A stretch of DNA of 64,000 nucleotides from RPQJ01 sp963706755 (GTDB lineage Bacteria > Pseudomonadota > Gammaproteobacteria > Steroidobacterales > Steroidobacteraceae), in contig CAVPNH010000007.1 of assembly GCA_963706755.1 (NCBI GenBank), positions 62,001 to 126,000 of the forward strand, read 5' to 3'. Numbering within the stretch: position 1 is the stretch's first letter; each line of letters opens with the position of its first letter. A model generated the notes under the pieces. The model did no database searches and was not told where the DNA came from. It worked only from the letters and a program-made list of their open reading frames with translations. A program made the translations under genes and the position numbers. Positions 14,813 to 24,352 of the stretch are shown here, piece by piece.

Positions 14813-17800
14813 ATGAACGCGAAATTCAAGAACCTGGTCCAGTCTGCCGCGTTGACGATCGTGGTGGGAACCTGCGGCCTCCAGGCTGCGGGCGCAGTGA
14901 CGGTCGACCTCGCCAGTTCACCGATGGTCTCCGGCGTCAGCAAGGTCGTGCCGCCGAACATCTATTTCATCCTCGACGACTCGGGGAGCATGGACGACGA
15001 GTTCATGCCCGACGGCGTCGGGACCAACAGCACGAGGAACTGCTTCCGTAACTTCGGCTACAACAAGATCTACTACAACCCGAGCATCACCTACGCCCTG
15101 CCGCCGTACGCGGACAGCACTTTGCTGGTACCGCATCTGTACCCGAACTCCAGCTACACCGCCGCCAAGGTGAACGGCTTCGATACGTCTGCGACGCCCG
15201 CTACGGTGGACCTCTCCAGGAGGACCTTCACGCTCGGCAACAACCCGTTCACCACCACGAATGGCAGCAGGACAGTCACGGTCGCCCACAGCGCCCACGG
15301 CTTCACGGCCGGCACGGTCGTGACCTTCTCCCCGACGAAGACATTCCGCGGCGTCACGGTCACGAGCGGCACCAACTACACGATCGTCAGCGTCGCCGCC
15401 AATTCGTACACGATCCAGGTCGCGGCCAACGCGACGTCGTCCGGCACTGGCGGCGGCTCCCCAAGCGGCGTCACCGAGACGAGCCCCACGACCTATTTCT
15501 ACTACGAGTACACGGCCGCCCCGACCGCGCCACCCAGCACCTGCGCGTCGGACGCTTCCTACACCAAGCGGGTGCCGTCGACGGCCGCCCAGCAGACCAA
15601 CTTCGCCAACTGGTACAGCTACTACCGCAAGCGCATCCTGATGATGAAGTCGGCCTCGGGCCGGGCGTTCTCGACCGTGGACGACAAGTTCCGCGTGGGC
15701 TTCAGCACCATCAGCGAGAAGGGCACGGCGGCGGCGAGGTTCCTCAACGTCGGCAAGTTCGACTGCTGCACCTCGACGACGCAGAAGTACAAGTTCTACG
15801 AGAAGCTGTATGCGGCCGGCGCGGCCAACTACACGCCGTTGCGGGGCGCCCTGTCCAAGGCGGGCCGGCTCTATTCAGGCGCGCTGACGGGCGCCAACGG
15901 TACGGCCGACCCGGTGCAATATTCCTGCCAGCAGAATTTCACGATCCTGACGACGGACGGTTACTGGAACACGACGAATGAGTCGCCGGCGCTGCCCGCC
16001 ACTGGCGGCACGGCTGCGTCCAATTACGGGCCGTACCGGGAGGACAACGTCACGTTCGTCGGCGACTGGGACAGGGCCACGCTGGGCACGCCCACGAACC
16101 TGCTTGCCCCCTTGACCCCCGAGACTACGACGGCGCCTCCGTATCTCGATGCCGGCCCGTACACGAACACGCTGGCGGACGTCGCGGCCTATTACTACCG
16201 CAATGACATCCGCCGCACGAGCCCGACACTCGGCGGGTACCTCGACGCCAGCACGACCCGGCTCGACGTCTCGACGGACAACGTCCCATCCGCGGGCGGC
16301 GACACCGCGACGTGGCAGCACATGACCACGTTCACCATCGGCCTCGGCGTCTCGGGGCAGCTGATCTATCGCGACGACTACCTCACCTGCGCCGGCCTCC
16401 GAGGCGACCTGCGACTACGGCAAGATCCTGGCGGGCACCAAGAACTGGCCCGACCCACAGACCAGCAGTACCTCGGATACGGTGACGACCCGCATCGACG
16501 ATCTGTGGCACGCGGCCGTCAATGGCCGCGGCCAGTACCTCAGCGCCTCCAACCCGGATACGGTGGTGAGTGCGCTGGAGAAGACACTGGCGGCGATCTC
16601 CAAGACCAATGCGTCGGCCGCATCGGCGGCCACCAGCAGTCTCGAGCCCGTGTCGGGCGACAACTTCGCCTACGTCGCCAAGTACACGACCCTCGAATGG
16701 TACGGTGACCTGGAGGCGCACGACATCGATCTCAGCACCGGGGCATTGTCGGCGACCGTCAGCTGGTCGGCCAAGGACCAGCTGACCAGCAAGGTCGGCC
16801 TGACGGCCGACACGCGCAACATCTACACGTTCAGCTCGGCGTCGGGCACCGGGCTCAAGGCGTTCATCTCGGCCAACCTGACGGCCGAAAAAGCGGCGGG
16901 TTATTTCAGGTCGAGTTCCAGCAATCCGAACGGCGCGCTCAGTCAGTATGCATCGTGGGGTGCGGCGCTGGTGACGGCGGGGACCGGGGCGCTGGGCGAC
17001 GACGCGATGATCGATTTCCTGCGCGGGCAGCACGGCAACGAGGATGAGGCGGCCAACGCGGCTGATGCCGATACCACCACGAATCGCCTGTTCCGCGACC
17101 GCACCTACGCGCTCGGCGACATCGTCGATACCTCGCCCGTGTTCGTGAAGAAGCCACCGTTCAAGTACACCGACACCGGTTACGCGGCGTTCGCCACCGC
17201 CAACGCGGGCCGCACGCCGATGGTGTACGTCGGCGCCAACGACGGCATGCTGCATGCCTTCAACGCCGCGACAGGCGTCGAAGCCTGGGCGTACATCCCG
17301 GCCATGGTGGTCCCGTACCTGTACAAGCTGGCCGACACCGCTTACGGGAACAACCACCGGTACTACGTGGACGGGCAGGTGACGGTGGGCGACGCCTACA
17401 GCGGCAGCGCCTGGAAGACGATCCTGGTCGGCGGTCTCGGCGGTGGTGGCAAGGGCTACTACGCGCTCGACGTGACCGATCCGGCGAACCCGAGGGCGCT
17501 CTGGGAGTTCAGCAACGCCGACGACGGGGACATGGGCTACAGCTACGGCAACCCGGTGCTCACCAAGCGCAATTCCGACGGCCGGTGGGTGGTGATCTTC
17601 ACCTCCGGATACAACAACACCGGTGGCGACTCCAAGGGCCGGCTGTACGTGGTGGACGCGTTCACCGGTACGCGGCTGTCCGAGATCATCACGGACAACT
17701 CGGTCACCGATCCGAACGTGAGCGGCATTGGCAAGATCAACAACTTCGTCATGAGCACCCTGATCGACAACACCACGCAGTACGTGTACGGAGGCGACCT

Positions 17801-18524
17801 CGGCGGCACCCTGTGGCGTTTCAACATCGACAACAATACGTCGCAGCGCCTGGGCAGGACCTCGGCGACCACCGGCAACCAGCCGATCACGGTCCGGCCC
17901 GAACTGGCGCGCGTCCGCGATCTCTCGGGTACGTACTACCGGGTCGTGTACTTCGGCACCGGTCGCTCCCTGGGGCTCAGCGACATGTCAGGGTCGGCGC
18001 CCTCGAGCGCGATCGCGCAGGCCGTCTACGCGGTCAAGGACACGGGCGGTGACCTCGGCACGCTGACGCTGAGCGGCGCCAATCTGGTCCGCCAGACGCT
18101 CAACAGCGCCGTCACCCCGCGTACGATTTCGAGTCCGCTGGCCGTGGACTGGCAGGCGCGGAATGGCTGGTACATCAACCTGCCGGTGGGTGAGCGAGTG
18201 AACGTCGACCTGCGCCTGCAGCTCGGTACGCTGGTGGCGCTGTCCAACGAGCCGAACGACGACTACTGCACGATCGGCGGGCGGAGCTGGCTGTATGCGT
18301 TCGACTACATGACGGGCACGTCGGTGTCGGCCGCCAATGACGGTACGGTCGGCCAGCTGGCCGGCAACTCGATTGCCACGGGCGTGACCATGATCCGCCT
18401 GCCCAACCAGAAACTGATCGCGCTCGTCACGCTGGCGGATACCACCGTGAGGCCGATGAACCCCGGCACCAGGGCCGGGACCGGGGTCGGCGCGCGGCGC
18501 GTCAGCTGGCGAGAGGTGAACTGA
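14813..18524 (+). CDS. pilY1: PilY1-type pilus tip adhesin/assembly protein (frameshifted)
   Basis: Encodes about 1,236 residues in two frames. The first frame begins at ATG 14813 with a signal peptide ending near AAGA, then a von Willebrand A-like region with the MIDAS motif DDSGSM. The second frame carries the conserved PilY1 beta-propeller (MVYVGANDGMLHAFNAATG, KTILVGGLGGGGKGYYALDVTD). The match crosses from frame 2 to frame 3 between about 16382 and 16410: YRDDYLT is read in one, KILAGTKNWPDP in the next. One extra base explains it. There is no homopolymer at the break, so phase variation is unlikely. PilY1 anchors the tip complex, modulates retraction and mediates adhesion. Confidence 0.85.
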
Positions 18525-18533
18525 CGCGCCGGC

Positions 18534-19178
18534 TCAGGCGCGCGTGAGCCGGGTGGCGAGCTCCGCCAGCCCGGCCCGCTCGCGCCGCGAGTGCGGCGGG
18601 TCGCGGCCGGCGACGATGTCGCGCAGCTCGAGCAGCGCCCGCTCGAAGTCGTCGTTCACGACGACGTAGTCAAACTCGCTCCAGCGCGTCATGTCGGCCG
18701 CGGCATCGTCGAGGCGCCGCCGGATCACGTCTTCGGCATCCGTCGCGCGGCCACGCAGCCTGCGCTCCAGCTCGGCCCGGGACGGCGGCAGGATGAAGAT
18801 GGAAACGCACTCCGGCATCGCGGCCCGGATCTGCCTGGCGCCCTGCCAGTCGATCTCGAGGATCAGGTCCTGGCCACCGGCGAGCGACTGCTCCACCTGC
18901 TGCTTGGCGGTGCCGTAGCTGTTGTCGAATACCGTCGCGTGCTCGAGGAACTCGCCGCTCGACACCATGCGCTCGAACTCCTCCTTCGCGACAAAGAAAT
19001 AGTCGCGGCCGTGCACCTCGGTCGGCCGCTGCCTGCGCGTCGTGTAGGAGATCGAAAAGCGCAACGCCGGCTCGCGCTCCATGAGGGCGCGCACCAGCGA
19101 GGTCTTGCCGGCGCCCGATGGGGCCGCAATGACGAACAGGCGGCCACGGCACGGGCCGGATCGGGAGGGCGAGGTCAC
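18534..19178 (-). CDS. gmk: Guanylate kinase
   Basis: Enzyme of 214 residues that phosphorylates GMP/dGMP to GDP/dGDP. The P-loop is APSGAGKTSL at 19-28. The GMP-binding motifs follow: RFSISYTTRRQRPTEVHGRDY and FLEHATVFDNSYGT. DLILEIDWQGARQI is the conserved core strand. Translation begins at GTG 19176-19178. It converges with pilY1 (9-base gap) and follows yicC. The usual partner rpoZ lies on the same strand beyond the pilin cluster. Confidence 0.97.
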   Translation of the reverse strand: MTSPSRSGPCRGRLFVIAAPSGAGKTSLVRALMEREPALRFSISYTTRRQRPTEVHGRDYFFVAKEEFERMVSSGEFLEHATVFDNSYGTAKQQVEQSLAGGQDLILEIDWQGARQIRAAMPECVSIFILPPSRAELERRLRGRATDAEDVIRRRLDDAAADMTRWSEFDYVVVNDDFERALLELRDIVAGRDPPHSRRERAGLAELATRLTRA

Positions 19179-19231
19179 CCGGGCATTCTAGCCGTTCGGC
19201 GGCCTGCGCCGCTCCCGGCGGTCCAGGCGAA

Positions 19232-20101
19232 TCACTCGACGTTCTGCACCTGCTCGCGCATCTGCTCGATCAGGACCTTCATGTCCACCGCGGCCCGGGT
19301 GGTCTCGACGTCCTGTGATTTCGACGACAGCGTATTCGCCTCGCGGTTGAGTTCCTGCATCAGGAAGTCGAGGCGCCGGCCGGCGGGCTCGGTCGCGTCG
19401 AGCACGTGCAGCGTCTCCGTGACGTGGCTGCCCAGGCGGTCGAGCTCCTCCTCGACGTCCATCTTGTAGGCGAGCAGCACCAGTTCCTGCTCGAGGCGCT
19501 CCGGATCCACCTGCGTGCCGAGCTGCGCCACGCGCTCGGAGACCCTGGCGCGGATGCGCGCGCTCACCTCCGGCAGTCGGGCGCGCACCAGCGCGACGCA
19601 CTCCAGCAGTCCCTCGCAGCGCTGGCGCAGCAGCTCGTGGATGCGCCCGCCTTCGCGCGCACGCGAGGCGTTCAGCTCGCCGGCGGTTTCGCCGAGCAGC
19701 GCCAGCGCCTCGCCGGCGACGGGCGTCAGGTCGCGCTCCGCCTCGCGGATCACGCCCGGCCAGCGCAGGATGTCGAGCGCGCTCATCGGTCCCGGGATGC
19801 CGCCCAGCATGCTGCCGACGTCGGCCGCGCGCCTGAGCAGCTGCTCGACCATCGGGCGATTGAGCTCGAGCGTCGGCGCCACCGCCGTCGTGGAGCGCAG
19901 GTAGAGGCCCGCCTCCACCTTGCCGCGGCGCAGGCTTCCGCCGAGGAGCTGCCGCGCGTCGCCCTCGAGCCCGCGCAGGTCTTCCGGCAGGCGGAGCGAG
20001 ATCTCGAGGTAGCGGTGGTTGACCGTGCGCAGCTCGCAGGTCAGCGCGCCCCAGGGCCCCTGGCGCTCACGTCGCGCAAAGCCCGTCATGCTGCGGATCA
20101 T
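19232..20101 (-). CDS. yicC: YicC family endoribonuclease-like protein
   Basis: YicC/YloC-family protein of 289 residues, starting with the diagnostic MIRSMTGFAR and LRTVNHRYLEISLRLPEDL. The C-terminal DUF1732 part reads DRLGSHVTETLHVL, GRRLDFLMQELNREANTLSSKS. Family members are reported to act as endoribonucleases in stationary phase. It is usually next to gmk, as here (53-base gap). ATG 20099-20101 is chosen because the conserved sequence begins there; the open frame extends upstream without similarity. Confidence 0.93.
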   Translation of the reverse strand: MIRSMTGFARRERQGPWGALTCELRTVNHRYLEISLRLPEDLRGLEGDARQLLGGSLRRGKVEAGLYLRSTTAVAPTLELNRPMVEQLLRRAADVGSMLGGIPGPMSALDILRWPGVIREAERDLTPVAGEALALLGETAGELNASRAREGGRIHELLRQRCEGLLECVALVRARLPEVSARIRARVSERVAQLGTQVDPERLEQELVLLAYKMDVEEELDRLGSHVTETLHVLDATEPAGRRLDFLMQELNREANTLSSKSQDVETTRAAVDMKVLIEQMREQVQNVE

Positions 20102-20216
20102 GGAGTCTTCCCGGCGGAAATTCCTGGAAACACAACCCTTGGCCACGCGCACGCCACTTACCGGGATGCTGCGCGGAATGTTATAGAATTGCCCGGAGTC
20201 TACATTAGAAGCAGGC

Positions 20217-20978
20217 GTGCTGGAGCGGCACTTGCACATCGAGCACGCAGACCTGAGCCTCCTCGGGAATCGCGAAGAAAACCAGGACCGCGTCGCGGTC
20301 GCGATCGGCGACGGCGCCGCACTGCTTGCCGTGGTGGACGGCATGGGCGGGCATTCGGACGGCGCGTACGCCGCCGAAGCGGCCATGCGTTCCATGGTCG
20401 ACGACTTCTGGGAAGCGAGCCGGCCGCTGTTCGACCCCGAAGGGTTCCTGCACCTCGCCATCGGCCGCGCGCACGAAGCTGTCGTCGCGCTGGGGCGCGG
20501 CCTGCCGCCGGAGATACGGCCGCGCGCCACCTGCGCCGCCTGCCTCGTGCAGGGCGCGAGCGCCTACTGGGTCCACGTCGGGGACAGTCGCGTCTACCAG
20601 CTGCGCGCCGGTGCCGTGGTCGCCCGCACGCGCGACCACAGCCACGTCGAGCTCCTGCTGCGCGCGGGGCGCATCACCGAGCGGCAGGCCCAGGACCACC
20701 CGATGCGGAACTACGTCGAGTGCTGCATCGGCGGCGATCCCGTGTTGCCCGAGATGACGTTGAGCGGCCGCAATGTGCTCAAGTCCGGCGACGTCGTGCT
20801 GCTGTGTTCCGACGGGCTCTGGTCCGGACTCACGGACGAGCAGATCGCGGTACTGAGCCAGGACCCGGAGCCCGACCTGCGTGAGTCGCTGGCGGACCTC
20901 GGCCAGCGCGCCTTGCTGACCACCGCGCCTTACGCGGACAACACCACCGCCGCCGCCGTCCGCTGGCTCGGCCCCTGA
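20217..20978 (+). CDS. PP2C-type serine/threonine protein phosphatase
   Basis: Metal-dependent protein phosphatase of 253 residues. PP2C motifs appear in order: NREENQDR (18-25), VVDGMGGHSDG (39-49) with the metal-binding Asp, VHVGDSRVYQLR, RDHSHV, LLCSDGLWSGLTDEQI and YADNTTAAAVRW. It would remove phosphate from Ser/Thr in cytoplasmic targets and normally opposes a Hanks-type kinase, but no kinase gene is in the window. The GTG start at 20217 has no strong ribosome site. It diverges from yicC across 115 bases and precedes rph by 16 bases. Confidence 0.93.
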   Translation: MLERHLHIEHADLSLLGNREENQDRVAVAIGDGAALLAVVDGMGGHSDGAYAAEAAMRSMVDDFWEASRPLFDPEGFLHLAIGRAHEAVVALGRGLPPEIRPRATCAACLVQGASAYWVHVGDSRVYQLRAGAVVARTRDHSHVELLLRAGRITERQAQDHPMRNYVECCIGGDPVLPEMTLSGRNVLKSGDVVLLCSDGLWSGLTDEQIAVLSQDPEPDLRESLADLGQRALLTTAPYADNTTAAAVRWLGP

Positions 20979-20994
20979 ACGAGGAGATCCCCAC

Positions 20995-21745
20995 TTGAGA
21001 CCCAGCGGCCGCTCGCCTGAGGAGATGCGCGCCATTCGCATCACCCGCGGATTCACGCGTCACGCGGAGGGCTCGGTGCTGGTCGAATTCGGCGACACGC
21101 GGGTGCTGGTGACGGCCACGGTCGAGGACGGGGTGCCGTCGTTCCTGCGCGGCAAGGGCGAGGGCTGGGTGACGGCCGAGTACGGCATGCTGCCGCGTGC
21201 GACCCACACGCGCTCGGCGCGCGAGGCCGCACGCGGCAAGCAGAGCGGCCGCACGCTCGAGATCCAGCGCCTGATCGGGCGCTCGCTGCGCGCGGTCGTG
21301 GACATGCGCGCGCTCGGGCGAGCGAACGGTCACGCTCGACTGCGACGTGCTGCAGGCGGACGGCGGCACGCGCACGGCGGCAATCACCGGCGCCTACGTC
21401 GCTCTCGCCGACGCGATGGACGCCCTGGTGCGCCGCCGCTCGCTTTCGCGCAGCCCGCTGCACGGCCAGGTCGCGGCCGTCTCCGTCGGCATCGTCGGCG
21501 GCGCCGCGGTACTGGACCTCGACTACGCGGAGGACTCCGACGCCGAGACCGACATGAACGTGGTCATGAACAACGGCGGCGGGTTCATCGAGATCCAGGG
21601 CACGGCCGAAGGCCACGCGTTCCGCAGGCACGAACTGGATCGCCTGCTGGACCTGGCGTCCGTGGCCTGCCAGCAGCTCTTCGCGGCCCAGCTCGAGGCG
21701 CTGCAGGAGCCGCTCGCGGGCGCGTCCCGCGGGTCCGGCGCGTGA
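20995..21745 (+). CDS. rph: Ribonuclease PH (frameshifted)
   Basis: Phosphorolytic 3'-5' exoribonuclease that trims tRNA 3' ends; about 250 residues if the frame is restored. It starts at TTG 20995 after GAGGAG, giving RPSGRSPEEMRAI as in the family. The first frame runs through GWVTAEYGMLPRATHTR to VDMRALG. The expected ERTVTLDCDVLQADGGTR is then read in the next frame. Removal of one G from the GGG at 21316-21318 joins the two. The second part keeps ETDMNVVM and EIQGTAEG. The real or apparent break may be an assembly error; E. coli K-12 laboratory strains also carry an rph frameshift. The stop overlaps rdgB (GTGA). Confidence 0.88.
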
Positions 21746-22357
21746 GCGAGCGCCTGCCTGCGCGGCTGGTCCTCGCGACCGGCAACGCCGGCAAGCTGCG
21801 GGAACTGCGGGCGATACTCGCGCCCTGGCAGGTCGAGGTCCTGCCGCTGTCCGACTTCACCGGTTCCGCGGCCGAAGAGACCGGCCACTCCTTCGTCGAG
21901 AACGCGATCCTCAAGGCGCGCTTCGCCGCGGCAGGCGGCCGGCCTGCCAGCGATCGCGGACGATTCGGGACTCGAGGTGGACGCGCTCGGCGGAGCGCCC
22001 GGGATCCGTTCAGCCCGTTACGCGGGCGAGGGGGCGGGCGACGCCGCGAATAACGCCAGGCTGCTGCGTGAGCTGGAAGATGTGCCGGACGCGGCACGTA
22101 CGGCGCGCTACCGCTGCGCCGTCGCGTACCAACGGCACTCCGGCGACCCGGCCCCGATCGTGTGCGAGGCGAGCTGGGAGGGTTGGATCGCGAGGTCGCC
22201 CCGCGGGTCCGGCGGATTCGGGTACGACCCGCTGTTCGTCGTCGCGGGTACGGACCGGACCGCCGCGGAATTCGAAGCCGGAGAGAAGAACGGCGTGAGC
22301 CATCGCGGCAAGGCCCTGCGCGCGCTGGTCGCCCGGCTCGGCGACCACGAGCCGTGA
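21742..22357 (+). CDS. rdgB: dITP/XTP pyrophosphatase RdgB (frameshifted)
   Basis: Ham1/RdgB enzyme that hydrolyses dITP and XTP so they are not built into DNA. The first frame starts at GTG 21742 (overlapping the rph stop) with LVLATGNAGKLREL and ETGHSFVENAILKAR. The catalytic core ADDSGLEVDALGGAPGIRSARYAG follows in the next frame, then GGFGYDPLFV and the C-terminal KNGVSHRGKALRAL. One extra base within about 21926-21940 explains the shift. Once corrected the protein is about 204 residues, normal for the family. The stop overlaps the hemW start. Confidence 0.88.
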
Positions 22358-23541
22358 CGGCGCTGGTTGCGCCGCCGCTCGCGCTCTACGTGCACTTGCC
22401 GTGGTGCGTGCGCAAGTGCCCGTACTGCGACTTCAACTCCCACGCAATTCCGTCCGCGGGAATTCCCGAGGGGGCATATCTCGCCGCGCTCCTCGACGAC
22501 CTGGATCTCGCGGCGCGCGAGGTCGCCGGGCGCGAGATCGTGTCCGTGTTCTTCGGCGGAGGGACGCCGAGCCTCTTTTCGGCCAGCGCCATTGCGGCCG
22601 TGCTTGCGCGGGCCCGGGAACTGCTGCCGGTCGCCGGCGATGTGGAGGTCACGCTCGAGGCCAACCCGGGCACGGTCGAGCACGGGGCGTTTGCCGCGTA
22701 CCGCGACGCCGGGGTCAGTCGCGTGTCGCTGGGCGCGCAGAGCTTCGACGACCGGTGCCTGGCCGCGCTGGGCCGCATCCACCAGAGCGGAGAGATTCTC
22801 GGCGCGGTGGCCGAACTGCGCGCGGCGGGCCTCGGCAACTTCAACCTCGACCTCATGTACGGCCTGCCGCAGCAGTCGCCTGAAGGTGCGCTCCTGGACG
22901 TCGAGCGCGCCATCGAGCTCGAGCCCGCGCACATTTCGCACTACAACCTGACGCTGGAACCGGGAACCGTCTTCGAACGGCGGCCGCCGCAGCTGCCGGA
23001 CGAGGAGGCGGTGTTCGAGATGCAGCAGTCCTGCCAGCCGCGGCTGGCAGGTGCGGGGTTCCAGCAGTACGAGGTGTCGGCCTATGCGCGGCCCGGGCGC
23101 CGCTGCAGGCACAACCTCAACTACTGGGAGTTCGGCGACTACCTCGGCATCGGTGCCGGCGCGCACGGCAAGGTCACCGACACGGTCCGCGGTTGCGTGG
23201 TACGCGCAGAACGGGTGCGCCAGCCGGGCAGGTACCTTGCCGCGGAGCGCGCGGAAGAGAGGATCGCAGGCGTACGCACGATCGCGAGCCGTGACCTTGC
23301 ATTCGAGTTCTGCCTGAACGCACTGCGACTGGTCGAAGGCTTCGACGAGGCGACATTCGAGGCCCGCACCGGGCGGGCATGGGCCACCGTGCGCGGTGCT
23401 GCGGTCGCGCGTGAGCGAGGCCTGCTCACGCGGACGCCCGCGGGGCGCTGGACCGCGACGCCGCAAGGACGCTTGTTCCTCAATGACTTGCAGGCGATTT
23501 TCCTGCCCGACGTGCCTCCGCCCGGGGCGCCAGCGGACTGA
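22354..23541 (+). CDS. hemW: Radical-SAM haem chaperone HemW
   Basis: Radical-SAM protein of 395 residues, related to the oxygen-independent coproporphyrinogen III oxidase HemN. The CxxxCxxC motif has cysteines at 18, 22 and 25 (WCVRKCPYCDF). FFGGGTPSLF, LEANPGT, LGAQSFDD and LMYGLPQQS follow. HemW proteins bind haem and are thought to deliver it to respiratory targets; true coproporphyrinogen oxidase activity is not expected. It commonly follows rdgB. The GTG start overlaps the rdgB stop (GTGA), so rph, rdgB and hemW form a tightly coupled unit. Confidence 0.94.
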   Translation: MTALVAPPLALYVHLPWCVRKCPYCDFNSHAIPSAGIPEGAYLAALLDDLDLAAREVAGREIVSVFFGGGTPSLFSASAIAAVLARARELLPVAGDVEVTLEANPGTVEHGAFAAYRDAGVSRVSLGAQSFDDRCLAALGRIHQSGEILGAVAELRAAGLGNFNLDLMYGLPQQSPEGALLDVERAIELEPAHISHYNLTLEPGTVFERRPPQLPDEEAVFEMQQSCQPRLAGAGFQQYEVSAYARPGRRCRHNLNYWEFGDYLGIGAGAHGKVTDTVRGCVVRAERVRQPGRYLAAERAEERIAGVRTIASRDLAFEFCLNALRLVEGFDEATFEARTGRAWATVRGAAVARERGLLTRTPAGRWTATPQGRLFLNDLQAIFLPDVPPPGAPAD

Positions 23542-23717
23542 AACCGGCGGCGCCGGGCCTGGAAATCTGTTCTTCCGGCGGCCGGAGCAGCCCTCAGGCG
23601 CGCCAGTTATGCACATCCGGGGCCCGTGAGCCTAGATTCGACGGGTTACAGCCTGTAGTCGAAGTGACATCTTAGGCACTCATCGTAAGGCACTGATTTA
23701 TAAACAGGAAAAGACGT

Positions 23718-23732
23718 GGTCAAAAATTGACC
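23718..23732. promoter_or_regulatory. AT-rich palindrome in the hemW-rpmE interval
   Basis: GGTCAA-AAA-TTGACC is a perfect inverted repeat (17 bases with one more pair, 23717-23733) inside the most AT-rich stretch of the window (about 23690-23750). It has the size of a dimeric regulator site. No gene-specific assignment can be made. Confidence 0.45.
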
Positions 23733-23783
23733 AAATCGAAAATGCCCCAATCTCGCGCCACACCGAGCCCCTGCGGACTCCAG

Positions 23784-23818
23784 TCATCCACAAAGTTACC
23801 CACAGCTTTTGTGGATAA
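23784..23818. promoter_or_regulatory. Cluster of three DnaA boxes
   Basis: TCATCCACA (23784-23792) and TTACCCACA (23796-23804) each differ from the DnaA box TTATCCACA by one base. The third (23810-23818, minus strand) is a perfect box. Three boxes within 35 bases beside an AT-rich tract is far from random at this GC content. It may be a DnaA-titration or regulatory locus, or an origin element; dnaA, dnaN or mnmG are not in the window. Confidence 0.6.
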
Positions 23819-23853
23819 CCGGCCGTGGTGCCGACGCGACACACCGACGAGCC

Positions 23854-23882
23854 TTGTCACGGTGACCCGCCGCTCCTATACT
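23854..23882 (+). promoter_or_regulatory. Sigma-70 promoter of rpmE
   Basis: TTGTCA (23854-23859), 17 bases, TATACT (23877-23882): five of six matches in each hexamer with ideal spacing. Transcription should start near 23889, giving a leader of about 34 bases before the rpmE ATG. Confidence 0.75.
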
Positions 23883-23922
23883 TCGCGCCCTTTTTCCCCA
23901 AGTCTGCCCAAGGACCGCGGCC

Positions 23923-24126
23923 ATGAAGAGCGGAATCCATCCCGACTACAAAAACATCACCGTGACCTGCAGTTGCGGGAACAAGTTCGAGACGCGCTCC
24001 ACGCTCGGCGAGGACCTGCAGATCGAAGTGTGTTCGAACTGTCACCCGTTCTATACGGGCAAGCAGAAGATCGTCGACACCGGCGGTCGCGTCGATCGCT
24101 TCCGCAAGAAGTACGCGCGCGGCTGA
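23923..24126 (+). CDS. rpmE: Large-subunit ribosomal protein L31
   Basis: Zinc-binding L31 of 67 residues that helps hold the two ribosomal subunits together. The four-cysteine ribbon is intact: TCSCGNKF (C16 and C18) and VCSNCHPFYTGKQ (C37 and C40), so this is the zinc (C+) form rather than the YkgM-type paralogue made under zinc shortage. AAGGA lies 10 bases before the ATG. It has its own promoter and a terminator at 24153, so it is probably monocistronic. Confidence 0.98.
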   Translation: MKSGIHPDYKNITVTCSCGNKFETRSTLGEDLQIEVCSNCHPFYTGKQKIVDTGGRVDRFRKKYARG

Positions 24127-24152
24127 CGGACTACGTCCGAGCGACCAGCGAC

Positions 24153-24180
24153 GGGGCGCCTCGAGCGCCCCGTTTCGTTT
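24153..24180 (+). terminator. Rho-independent terminator of rpmE
   Basis: GGGGCGC (24153-24159), loop CTCGA, GCGCCCC (24165-24171), followed by GTTTCGTTT. A 7-bp GC stem with a T-rich tail 27 bases after the rpmE stop. Confidence 0.8.
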
Positions 24181-24222
24181 CCGGTCCCCGTGTCGTGTTG
24201 GCGCCGCGCGAGATCGCCCCGA

Positions 24223-24271
24223 GGAGGCCGGTCGAGTCGCTCCTCGGGAATCGCTTTGTCGACCGGCCTCC
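24223..24271. repeat. Inverted repeat before the M48 peptidase gene
   Basis: A perfect 13-bp pair, GGAGGCCGGTCGA (24223-24235) and its inverse (24259-24271), encloses 23 bases; a further CCGGTC/GCCTCGGGG copy follows. It lies between the rpmE terminator and the next gene and would form a strong hairpin in any transcript. No function is apparent. Confidence 0.5.
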
Positions 24272-24352
24272 CCAGGCCGGTCTCGCCTCGGGGAACTTTC
24301 TGACGCGTCTGCGGCCCTCTAGACTCAGGGTCCCCGCCCCAGAGGTCCGCGC

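Noticed and set aside
16382..16410. Programmed frameshifting in pilY1
   Set aside because: No slippery heptamer or homopolymer, and no stem-loop at the expected distance; an indel is simpler.
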